A stretch of DNA of 64,000 nucleotides from Parabacteroides sp. Its GTDB lineage: Bacteria > Bacteroidota > Bacteroidia > Bacteroidales > Tannerellaceae. Shown one piece after another: positions 17,591 to 25,905 of this stretch (position 1 is its first letter; each line of letters opens with the position of its first letter). A program made the translations under genes and the position numbers. Location: NCBI GenBank assembly GCA_019417325.1, contig DXVO01000023.1:372001-436000 (forward strand). Direction: 5' to 3'. The notes below the pieces were generated by a model, which saw only the letters and a program-made list of their open reading frames with translations, was not told the origin of the DNA and ran no database searches.

Positions 17591-19114
17591 TTAATGTTTA
17601 AAGTGACGGATACCCGTTTTAACCATAGACAAACCATGCTCGTTGCAATACTCAACAGACAGCTTGTCATTAATAGAACCTCCCGGCTGAATTACAGCGG
17701 TAATACCTGCATTATCTGCAATTTCCACACAGTCACCAAACGGGAAGAATGCATCCGAAGCCATAACGGCACCGTTCAAATCAAATTTAAATGATTTTGC
17801 CTTTTCAATCGCTTGTTTTAATGCATCCACACGTGAAGTCTGTCCGATGCCACTTGCACAAAGCTGTTTGTTTTTTACCAGTGTAATCGCATTGGACTTG
17901 CTGTGTTTTACAATTTTGTTTGCAAACAACAGGTCTTCCACTTCCTGGGGAGCCGGTTGCTTTTCTGTCATCGGTTCCAGATCTGCTGCAGTTTGAATGC
18001 TAAGGTCTTTTTCCTGCATCAGCACACCATTCAACAATGAACGGAACTGGATCGGACAAGTCTTGCAGTCTTTACGAACCAGGATAATACGGTTCTTTTT
18101 CTGTTTCAATACCTCCAATGCATCAGCATCATAAGCCGGAGCTATGATTACTTCAAAGAAAATCTTGTTAATTTCTTCGGCAACTTCCTTATTGATTGTT
18201 GTATTAGTAATCAGGATACCGCCGAATGCAGAAACAGGATCACCTGCCAAAGCATCTTTCCAGGCATCTACCACGTTAGCACGTGAAGCGATACCACAAG
18301 CATTGTTATGTTTCAGGATAGCAAAAGTCAATTCATCGAATTCGCCAATCAGATTCACAGCGGCATCGATATCGAGCAAGTTGTTATAAGAAATTTCCTT
18401 ACCATGCAACTGGTCGAACATCTCAGTAAATTTACCGTAGAACTTAGCCGCCTGATGAGGGTTTTCACCATAACGCAAATGCATCGGAGTATCTACCCCT
18501 GCACGGAAATAAGAACCTTCACAACCATCAAAGTAATTGAAGATTGCACTGTCATAACCGGAAGATACGGCAAATGCTTCTTTTGCAAACCATCTGCGAT
18601 CATCTATCGAGGTTTCGGCACCTTTTTCTTCCAATAACTGCATCAACGGTTGATACTGAGCTTTGGAAGCCACAATTACTACATCTTTAAAGTTCTTTGC
18701 AGCGGCACGGATAAGAGAGATACCGCCTATATCTATTTTCTCGATAATTGCCTGTGCTTCCGCACCGGAAGCTACTGTTTCTTCAAACGGATACAAATCG
18801 ACAATCACCAAATCAATTTCAGGAATTTCATATTCGGCAAGCTGGGCAAGGTCGCCTTCATTTTCACGGCGTGCCAGAATGCCACCAAAAACTTTCGGGT
18901 GAAGCGTTTTCACGCGTCCTCCCAGGATTGAGGGATAACCTGTCAAATCTTCTACTGCATCACAAGGAATACCCAATTCCTCTATAAACTTCTGAGTACC
19001 ACCCGTTGACACAAAACTAACACCTTCACCGTGGAGCTTTCTCAAAATTTCATCTAATCCATCTTTATGGTATACAGATACCAATGCACGTTTAATACGT
19101 TTCGTTACAGCCAT
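17591..19114 (-). CDS. purH: Bifunctional AICAR formyltransferase/IMP cyclohydrolase
   Basis: This 507-residue protein has an N-terminal MGS-like IMP cyclohydrolase domain (about 1-150; SVYHKDGLDEILRKL, VSTGGTQKFIEELG, GRVKTLHPKVFGGILARR) and a C-terminal AICAR transformylase domain. The latter has the characteristic K-H pair in ILKHNNACGIA and SDAFFPFGDCVE near the end. It catalyses the last two steps of de novo IMP synthesis. It opens the leftward cluster that continues into mreBCD-mrdA-rodA, so the cell-shape genes may partly share its promoter. Confidence 0.96.
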   Translation of the reverse strand: MAVTKRIKRALVSVYHKDGLDEILRKLHGEGVSFVSTGGTQKFIEELGIPCDAVEDLTGYPSILGGRVKTLHPKVFGGILARRENEGDLAQLAEYEIPEIDLVIVDLYPFEETVASGAEAQAIIEKIDIGGISLIRAAAKNFKDVVIVASKAQYQPLMQLLEEKGAETSIDDRRWFAKEAFAVSSGYDSAIFNYFDGCEGSYFRAGVDTPMHLRYGENPHQAAKFYGKFTEMFDQLHGKEISYNNLLDIDAAVNLIGEFDELTFAILKHNNACGIASRANVVDAWKDALAGDPVSAFGGILITNTTINKEVAEEINKIFFEVIIAPAYDADALEVLKQKKNRIILVRKDCKTCPIQFRSLLNGVLMQEKDLSIQTAADLEPMTEKQPAPQEVEDLLFANKIVKHSKSNAITLVKNKQLCASGIGQTSRVDALKQAIEKAKSFKFDLNGAVMASDAFFPFGDCVEIADNAGITAVIQPGGSINDKLSVEYCNEHGLSMVKTGIRHFKH

Positions 19115-19146
19115 CTTTGTTGGGTTTATTTTAATGTTTTAGAGCA

Positions 19147-19154
19147 CAAAAGTA
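19147..19154 (-). promoter_or_regulatory. -7 box of the purH promoter
   Basis: TACTTTTG on the minus strand, 33 bases before the purH ATG; it matches TAnnTTTG and probably also drives some mre transcription. Confidence 0.6.
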
Positions 19155-19268
19155 GGGATTTATTTTCAATATGTATATAAGGTATGAAAATAATTTCCGG
19201 GCCCACTTCTTAAAGAATGCATCTAATAACAAAAATAAACCCAACAAAAAAGTAATCAGGAGAATATC

Positions 19269-19460
19269 TTATTTCCCTTCTTTCGAAATCTTCAAAGAAT
19301 CATCAATTATATCCTCATTTTCTTCCTCTTCGGATATAATATCTTTTTCTTTCTCGATGTCATTAGATGTGTAATCATCCGACAATACGGAGCGTGTGGA
19401 CAGTGTTTCGTCTTCCAGATCGGAACTTTCGTCCCATAATGATTTCATTATTCCAGCCAT
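19269..19460 (-). CDS. Small acidic protein of unknown function
   Basis: This 63-residue, strongly acidic protein is rich in Asp, Glu and Ser (EKEKDIISEEEENEDIIDD), with no signal peptide or membrane segment. A start four codons later (Met5) is equally possible. It sits alone on the minus strand between purH and the divergent lipoprotein gene. Composition looks coding, but no family is recognised. Confidence 0.45.
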   Translation of the reverse strand: MAGIMKSLWDESSDLEDETLSTRSVLSDDYTSNDIEKEKDIISEEEENEDIIDDSLKISKEGK

Positions 19461-19568
19461 AATTATTTGTGTTTTATTAATTTGTTCACTATTTCAACAA
19501 ACCGGAGGATGCGATTGTTCTTAAGTATCATTGAATAATTTATACAATAACATTTATAATAACGTCTT

Positions 19569-20027
19569 ATGAAAACTAAACGATCCGTCTTGTTTTTCTG
19601 CTTATGCAGCCTTATTTCATTCTCGGCATGCAACAGCGGCAACAAGCAAAAACAATCGACACAGCTCGAAACACTCCCTACACCTGTCCGGGATTTCCTT
19701 TCCAAAAAATATCCGGTAGCAACCGTACTGAAAATAGAGAAAGAGCAAAACGGTACGGAAGTGGATATTCAGGAAAAAAACATCCACAAAGAAATCCGGT
19801 TCAATACCGGAAACCAATGGGTATCCACGCACTGGAATATCAAAAGCGATGACGTACCTGTAGCCATTATGGAAGCATTGGCAAGCTCTGCATACAATCA
19901 ATATACAATAGAAGACATTACTCTGATAGAAAGACCCTCCGGCACTTTCTACCGATTTGAACTGAAGCAGGAAAACAATGAAGTAGACCTGGTCTTCGAT
20001 TCAAAAGCACAAGTAGCCATCCAATAA
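19569..20027 (+). CDS. PepSY-like (BLIP-type repeat) lipoprotein
   Basis: This 152-residue lipoprotein has a signal peptide ending in the lipobox LISFSAC (Cys about residue 21). The mature part looks like the putative beta-lactamase-inhibitor-like PepSY family common in Bacteroidales: a helix with PTPVRDFLSKKYPVATVLKIE, strands around GTEVDIQEKN and GNQWVSTHWNI, and a second similar half. These are exported small proteins of unknown role. It converges with the HTCS gene, with only 10 bases between stops. Confidence 0.7.
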   Translation: MKTKRSVLFFCLCSLISFSACNSGNKQKQSTQLETLPTPVRDFLSKKYPVATVLKIEKEQNGTEVDIQEKNIHKEIRFNTGNQWVSTHWNIKSDDVPVAIMEALASSAYNQYTIEDITLIERPSGTFYRFELKQENNEVDLVFDSKAQVAIQ

Positions 20028-20037
20028 AGATTTTACC

Positions 20038-23000
20038 CTATTGGCTTCTGTAATCTTTCGGGGAAACGCCATACAACTTCAGGAACTCCCGGTTGAAATA
20101 GGACTTATTGGAAAAGCCTGATTTATACATAATCTCAGACACAGTCCACTTTGTAGTCCTCAATAATTTCGCGGCATGCTCCAACCGGACACTACGGACA
20201 AATTCGCTGGGTGTCCGGTCCATTATTTCGCTGAATCTGCGGTAGAGCGTAGATTTACTCATCCCTGCAAATTCCGCGATAGAAGCCGGGCTTAAATCAG
20301 CGTTATCCATATTATCCTGAATAAAGTCCGTCACCAACCGTATCAGTTCCTCATCTTCCGGATGAAGTACACGCCCGTCTTTTATCTTTACGGACGAAAG
20401 ACTGGAGTTAAAATAATCTTTCAGGGATATTTGCCGCGAAAGCAAATTCTCAACCGTAGAGGTCACCTGTTTAGGATGAAACGGTTTGGCTATGTAAGCA
20501 TCCGCCCCATGATTATAGACATCAATCTGGTCCTCCACCGAAGTTTTTGCAGAAATACAGACAATCGGTATGTAACTGGTTTTCACATCCGATTTCAGCT
20601 TATCTATCAGTTCCAGTCCATCCATATTCGGCATCATAATATCGCAGATGATAATATCCGGATGACTATGTTCTATTTCCCTAAGAGCCTCTATCCCATC
20701 TGTAGCCATCTGAATCGTATAACAGGACAGAACATCTTCTAGCAGATGACGAATACTTTCATCATCTTCCACAATAAGTACAACCGTATCTTTATGCGGT
20801 TTCAGTTCATCTGTTTCCCGATCCTCTTTTTCAGGCATTCGCTCACCGGTAAGCGTCTCTTCTTTCCGGACAGACAAACAGGGTATTATCACCGAAAATT
20901 CTACATACTTGCCTAATTCGCCATCCACCGAAATCTCACCGCCCAGCAGCTCCGCTAATTTCTTTGTCAGAGACAAGCCGATGCCATTGCTTACCGTATA
21001 GGCCTGTTTTGCCGTTTCAAATATTTTATATTCATCAAATATTTCCGCCATTTGCTGAACGGTCAACCCTTTTCCCGAATTCCTGACAGCCAGGCACAAC
21101 GCGCCGTCCGGCAAATCTTCCTGTTGTACATCCACCTGTATATAGCCATTACGGGGCGTATATTTAAAAGCATTGGACAACAGATTAAAGAGTATCTTTT
21201 CCAACGCATCACGGTCTGAATAAAGCATACCGGCGTTGCGGATATTCAGATTGAAATCAATCTTGTTCTCTTTTAAAATACCCACATAGTTATTGGCAGC
21301 GGCTTCTATAAAAGGCTTCACTTCTATTTCTTCCGGATGCAACTTCATGCCACCTGAACCTGCTTTACGGAACTCCATCAATTCGGTAATAAGCTTCTGC
21401 ATACGTTCCGCATTGTTCTTTATTATTTCCAGATATTTGCGGGAACCGGCATCGAGTCCTTGCTTCTCTATCAAATATTGAACCGGCGTATAAATCAGGG
21501 TCAACGGGGTAAAAAACTCATGAGCCACATCCGTAAAGAAATTCAATTTGGATTCATACAGCCCACGTTCATGCTGCTTTTCTATCCGATCTATCAATAT
21601 CTGCCGGCTAAGCCGTATCCGGTTCTTCACCACAGACCGGATAAGCAAAATAAGCAGGATAAGCAGGATTCCATAAACAATCAGCGCCGGCATACTCAAC
21701 CACCAGGGATAAGCCACCTTCACTACCAGGCTATAAACCGTATCATTCCAGACCCGGTCGCCATTCGTGCATTTTACCTCTAAAAGATACGTACCGGGAG
21801 GAAGCTGTGCAAATACAATTTCCGGATTATTCCCCAGATAAATCCATTCTTCCGAACGGTTCCCCAACCGGTAGGCATATTCGCAGTTCTCATTATTTAT
21901 AAAGTCTTTCGCCACAAAAGAGAAAGTAACGAACCGCTCCTGGTATCCTAATTTCAATATCCCATTCCGGATACGTTCGTTCATGGGCTGTTTTTTATCA
22001 TATACTTTCAAATCCCCCAGCACAAGAAGTGGTTCGAACTGCCTCAAACGGATATGCTGCGGGTCAAAATAACTGACACCGCCTACCCCTCCAAAATATA
22101 ATACCCCTTGCTCATCCTTGAAAAAAGCGCCATCCGAAAATTCGTCATTCTGTAACCCGTCATTCAGGGAATAATTCTTTATCTGGTTGCTCTCCACATC
22201 CAAACATGACAATCCCTGATTAGTACTGAACCAAACCCGTTCTTCATTCTCTTTCAGTATACCGTGAACCGTTTTATTCTTCAACTTATCATCGGCATAC
22301 GGGAACAGCCGGAAGGTATTATCCTGTCTCTTCAACCAATTCAGCCCATAGCTCGTTCCTATCCAGAAATCTTCATTATCCTGCAGCAGGCACAACACAT
22401 CATTATTTGTCAGCTGGATATTGCTGTCCATATCCTCCAGCGATTTTATCCGGTTATCCCTGAGGTCTATTTTGTTCAATCCTCCCCCACGCGTCCCAAA
22501 CCAGACAGAATGTCCATCCGCTCCCGGTACCACTACATAAACAATATCATTGTTCAGCGGATTGCTCGTATCCAAAGAGGTATATTGCCGGAATCCCTTC
22601 ACCTCATAGCGGTTACCCTCCTTTTTTATATCCATCCGGATAAGCCCGTAACCGGATGTGCCTACCCACAGTAGAGAATCATTGTTTGTGAAACACATAC
22701 CATACACCGCTTTAAAAGACGGATATTTATCCGGGATAACCAACCTTTCCGTTTTCCCGGTAGAAGCCATCAGTATGTAAATGTCTTTCTCTTCGGTACC
22801 GATAAACAAATCCCCGGCTTTATTCGCACGCAACGCATACACCGAATTTGAATGCAAGCCGTTCCCTTTACTCAAAAAGTCGGTCAACCGGCTATTTTCA
22901 GTATCCAGCCGTTTAATTCCCCCTCCTTTTGTTCCAACCAGGATATTGCCGGATATATCTTCGGCAAAACATCTGACCGGATAATTGGAAAAAGCAGTCC

Positions 23001-23991
23001 GGAAGAAGGTTTCATACCGGTAATATTGGGCTACTCCATGACCGTCCGTTCCTATCCAGAGAATATCCTGGCTTCCGGGATAGAGCGTGAAAACAGATAA
23101 ATGTGCCGGGAATTCATTCAGAGAAGTATAGGTATCGTTTTCCGTATTATAGCGAATACAACCGCCCTCTACGAATCCAGCATATAAATCCTTGCCAGCC
23201 CATACCACCTTCGAAACGGTCTTATGGGAATCCAGCCGTATATGTTGTTCAATGGTGAAATCGGGATTCAACAAAAACAAATTCCCTCCCTGTACCAATA
23301 CAAACCTGTTATCAGAGAAGAACATCCGGTCCACCGATGTATCCGGCAATACGGTCCTCAAATCCGACAAATGCACACCATCCCCCGGACTTCTTCCCGT
23401 TAAATATTTCACTTGCCCGTTTTCCAGCAGGAAAAACATATGATTGGAATGGTCTATGCAAAAATCCTTCACCTGTTCCAAGAAATCCATTGTCACCGGC
23501 TGAAAGTCCTCTGTTTTGGAATTATAGAAGAAAAGACCCACTCCTTTCACCAGGCAAAACAGTTTTTCGTCTGCCGTTTTTCCTAAGATAAAAGACTTCT
23601 CCTGATTGGGTATCTTGTTTTCTTTCCGCAAATAATATCGGGTTATTTTGTCATTGTTCTTATCCAGCCGGTTTACGCCATCGTCCGTAGCAATCCATAA
23701 ATCGTCGCCCTGCTCTATTATCTGCCGGATGATATTATTGCTGATTGTATTCGGGTCGCTTTTGCTATACCGGAATGTGCGTATATCCCGTCCGTCGTAG
23801 GCATTCAGTCCGTCCCAGGTTCCAATCCAGACGGTATGCCCTGTATCTTCAAAAATACAGTTTACCGAATTGTTTGTCAATCCATCTATGTTAGAGATAA
23901 ATTTTACCACATGGGATGCCGCCGACCTTTCAGGAATCACACATAAAAACAGGCACACAAGAATGGAGTATAGTAAGGGGTTCCTTTTCAT
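20038..23991 (-). CDS. Hybrid two-component system (HTCS) sensor-regulator of the adjacent PUL
   Basis: This 1317-residue protein packs a full signalling pathway. After a signal peptide come about 14 Reg_prop beta-propeller repeats (WIGTWDGLNAYDG, WFGTRGGGLNKID), a Y_Y_Y domain near 690-755, one membrane helix (766-785), a HisKA domain with phospho-His H824 in DVAHEFFTPL, a HATPase (N box about 940), a receiver domain with phospho-Asp D1117 in IICDIMMPNMDG, and an AraC-type HTH at about 1215-1317. The periplasmic propeller binds an oligosaccharide and the HTH activates susCD-type operons. All lie in the neighbouring GH130 PUL, transcribed in the same direction. Length and domains are complete. 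Confidence 0.95.
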   Translation of the reverse strand: MKRNPLLYSILVCLFLCVIPERSAASHVVKFISNIDGLTNNSVNCIFEDTGHTVWIGTWDGLNAYDGRDIRTFRYSKSDPNTISNNIIRQIIEQGDDLWIATDDGVNRLDKNNDKITRYYLRKENKIPNQEKSFILGKTADEKLFCLVKGVGLFFYNSKTEDFQPVTMDFLEQVKDFCIDHSNHMFFLLENGQVKYLTGRSPGDGVHLSDLRTVLPDTSVDRMFFSDNRFVLVQGGNLFLLNPDFTIEQHIRLDSHKTVSKVVWAGKDLYAGFVEGGCIRYNTENDTYTSLNEFPAHLSVFTLYPGSQDILWIGTDGHGVAQYYRYETFFRTAFSNYPVRCFAEDISGNILVGTKGGGIKRLDTENSRLTDFLSKGNGLHSNSVYALRANKAGDLFIGTEEKDIYILMASTGKTERLVIPDKYPSFKAVYGMCFTNNDSLLWVGTSGYGLIRMDIKKEGNRYEVKGFRQYTSLDTSNPLNNDIVYVVVPGADGHSVWFGTRGGGLNKIDLRDNRIKSLEDMDSNIQLTNNDVLCLLQDNEDFWIGTSYGLNWLKRQDNTFRLFPYADDKLKNKTVHGILKENEERVWFSTNQGLSCLDVESNQIKNYSLNDGLQNDEFSDGAFFKDEQGVLYFGGVGGVSYFDPQHIRLRQFEPLLVLGDLKVYDKKQPMNERIRNGILKLGYQERFVTFSFVAKDFINNENCEYAYRLGNRSEEWIYLGNNPEIVFAQLPPGTYLLEVKCTNGDRVWNDTVYSLVVKVAYPWWLSMPALIVYGILLILLILLIRSVVKNRIRLSRQILIDRIEKQHERGLYESKLNFFTDVAHEFFTPLTLIYTPVQYLIEKQGLDAGSRKYLEIIKNNAERMQKLITELMEFRKAGSGGMKLHPEEIEVKPFIEAAANNYVGILKENKIDFNLNIRNAGMLYSDRDALEKILFNLLSNAFKYTPRNGYIQVDVQQEDLPDGALCLAVRNSGKGLTVQQMAEIFDEYKIFETAKQAYTVSNGIGLSLTKKLAELLGGEISVDGELGKYVEFSVIIPCLSVRKEETLTGERMPEKEDRETDELKPHKDTVVLIVEDDESIRHLLEDVLSCYTIQMATDGIEALREIEHSHPDIIICDIMMPNMDGLELIDKLKSDVKTSYIPIVCISAKTSVEDQIDVYNHGADAYIAKPFHPKQVTSTVENLLSRQISLKDYFNSSLSSVKIKDGRVLHPEDEELIRLVTDFIQDNMDNADLSPASIAEFAGMSKSTLYRRFSEIMDRTPSEFVRSVRLEHAAKLLRTTKWTVSEIMYKSGFSNKSYFNREFLKLYGVSPKDYRSQ

Positions 23992-24023
23992 AAAAATATT
24001 CCTTCTGTCATTTTGAATAGCAT

Positions 24024-24031
24024 CAAATATA
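24024..24031 (-). promoter_or_regulatory. -7 box of the HTCS promoter
   Basis: TATATTTG on the minus strand, 33 bases before the HTCS start, so the regulator can be made independently of the PUL operon. Confidence 0.5.
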
Positions 24032-24117
24032 AGATTTTTATATCTATAAGATTCTGACTTTACAGCTTACAAAGATTAATTAAGATATTCTTTATCTTCC
24101 CCTATAGAATACGGCGA

Positions 24118-24310
24118 GCTTTAACAGGGGTACGCTGCCAGTATTAGCAGAGGTGTCCTGCCAGTGCCGGCAGAGGTGCACTGCTAATGGTGGAGGTACC
24201 TCAGCACCAGTACTGTTGCGGGTGGCGCATTACCACTGTTGCGGTACCCGCAACAACACTATTGCAGGTGTCGCAACAGGGCTGTTGCAGATACCGCAAC
24301 AAAACTTATG
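24118..24310. repeat. Degenerate palindromic tandem repeat between the HTCS gene and susD
   Basis: About eight diverged units of roughly 20-24 bases, each with a small internal dyad, fill the gap: CTGCCAGTATTAGCAGAGGT, CTGCCAGTGCCGGCAGAGGT, then CTGTTGCGGGTGGCGC, CTGTTGCGGTACCCGCAACA, ATTGCAGGTGTCGCAACA and CTGTTGCAGATACCGCAACA. It is far more GC-rich than the flanks. It starts about 15 bases after the susD stop (read leftward), so it may fold into stacked hairpins in the 3' end of the PUL transcript. Confidence 0.65.
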
Positions 24311-24325
24311 GAAAAACCGGAGTTA

Positions 24326-25879
24326 TCAGTATCCCGGATTTTGTGTCAGGATATCATTGCTCTTGTCTCTTTCTCCCTGAGGTACAGGCAGCAGATAGTC
24401 TCTGTTGTCATTAAAATTAGCCCCTTTGGTCGTGTTGTATTTCTGGGCATAGTTGCGCATCACCGTGCCAAAACGTTTCTGCCGTATCAGGTCGTCCCGT
24501 CTCCATCCTTCCATTGCCAACTCGCAACGGCGTTCGTGACGGATAATGTCTCTTAGCTTATCCGTATTGGTTTCCTGAATATCAGGCAACGTATTATTCG
24601 TTACGACAGGCACGTATTTTTGCTTATCCCTTCTCGGGTCGAGCGGATTTGTCTGCCGCGCCCGTTTCCGTATTTCATTCAGATAAGGAAGAGCCTGGGC
24701 GGATTTGCCGTTTTCGTTCAATACTTCCGCATACAGGAGCAGGACATCCGAGTAGCGTATCATACGGATGTTGTAGCTAATCATCCATACATCCATTCCC
24801 TGTTTTTCTACAGCCGGAACCGTCATCTTATAATCATGGTATCCGGATAGGGATTCGGAGTTATCCTGGTCGTCGGTATCTCCCTTGTAGCGGTCGCCCG
24901 TCTGGGTAAATACGTAGGTAATACGAGGGTCGTCGGAGTCAAAAGCGTCATACAAATCTTTTGTCGGCACATGGAAACCATATCCCTGATAGCCGGTCAC
25001 GCGGCGGCTGGTAAAGTAATGAGGCACGTTCGTTCCGGTTGCAATGGTCTTGTCGTAGACTTTATTCGGTAATTCGAATACGGACTCGGAACTGTTTTCA
25101 AATTCCTGACGCCAGTTCTTGCCGTAATCATCCAGCAAAGCATAATCTTTGTCCACATCTACCATATCATGCAAAACGGTTTCCGCGGCGGCAAAGTCTT
25201 GCTTAAACAGATAGGTCTTGGCAAGCATTGTTTTGGCAAAGCCTCTTGTCACACGATAAGCATCTTCCGCTCCATAACCTCCTTTTGAAGGAAGGGATGA
25301 GGCTTCTTTCAAATCTGCGATGATACATTCATATACCTTTTCTACCGGTGAGCGTGGTATCTGTAATATTTCAACAGGCTGTTTCGGCTCGGTCAACAGT
25401 GGTACTTCTCCAAAAGAAGACACCAGGCAATAATATCCGAACGCTCTCAGCGCTTTGGCTTCTTTTACGAAACGTGCCAGTTTGTCTTTATCTCCATTGG
25501 CTTTGGGACCGTAATAAATCACATCGTTGCAACGGTTCACCAGGCAATACAGGATTTCCCACCGCCGTGCAACTTCTCCGTTGGTGGTATAGACCGTAAA
25601 GTCCGACAAATCCCGCACTTCCGACCTGTCGCCATCGCCGCTTCCGCCTTTCAGGGCATCGTCGGTCGAACAGTCGCCAATGAAATAATGGTTCAGGGCA
25701 TATTCATTCCAGGTAATGCGCAACTGCAAATACGCACCGGTCAATGCCTGCTCTATATCGCTTTCTTTCTGATAATAATTATCGCTTGTGGTTTTGCCGT
25801 AACTCGGCTCATCGAGCGAACAACCGGATAATCCGGCTCCTGCCAACGCAAAACAAATGGCTACTATTATTCTTTTCAT
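24326..25879 (-). CDS. SusD/RagB family nutrient-binding outer-membrane lipoprotein
   Basis: This 517-residue SusD homologue has a lipobox (LSGCSLDEPSYG, Cys about residue 20), the N-terminal TPR-like part (NYYQKESDIEQALTGAYLQL) and the conserved C-terminal region (RYSDVLLLYAEVLNENG, LNEIRKRARQ, RDIIRHERRCELAMEGWRRDDLIR). It sits on the cell surface as the lid of the SusC transporter and binds glycans. It lies 26 bases downstream of susC in the GH130 operon. Confidence 0.96.
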   Translation of the reverse strand: MKRIIVAICFALAGAGLSGCSLDEPSYGKTTSDNYYQKESDIEQALTGAYLQLRITWNEYALNHYFIGDCSTDDALKGGSGDGDRSEVRDLSDFTVYTTNGEVARRWEILYCLVNRCNDVIYYGPKANGDKDKLARFVKEAKALRAFGYYCLVSSFGEVPLLTEPKQPVEILQIPRSPVEKVYECIIADLKEASSLPSKGGYGAEDAYRVTRGFAKTMLAKTYLFKQDFAAAETVLHDMVDVDKDYALLDDYGKNWRQEFENSSESVFELPNKVYDKTIATGTNVPHYFTSRRVTGYQGYGFHVPTKDLYDAFDSDDPRITYVFTQTGDRYKGDTDDQDNSESLSGYHDYKMTVPAVEKQGMDVWMISYNIRMIRYSDVLLLYAEVLNENGKSAQALPYLNEIRKRARQTNPLDPRRDKQKYVPVVTNNTLPDIQETNTDKLRDIIRHERRCELAMEGWRRDDLIRQKRFGTVMRNYAQKYNTTKGANFNDNRDYLLPVPQGERDKSNDILTQNPGY

Positions 25880-25905
25880 AAATTATTCTTTAATAATGTC
25901 CGGGA

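Noticed and set aside
17506..17670. N-terminal extension of MreB by 55 codons
   Set aside because: It would overlap purH by 80 bases and adds residues absent from MreB; the ATG at 17505 gives the family length.
24118..24310. CRISPR array
   Set aside because: The units are diverged, palindromic and contiguous without unique spacers, and no cas genes are in the window.
24153..24556. Overlapping Cys- and Gly-rich frames in the 24-kb repeat island
   Set aside because: They simply translate the GC-rich palindromic repeat in several frames.
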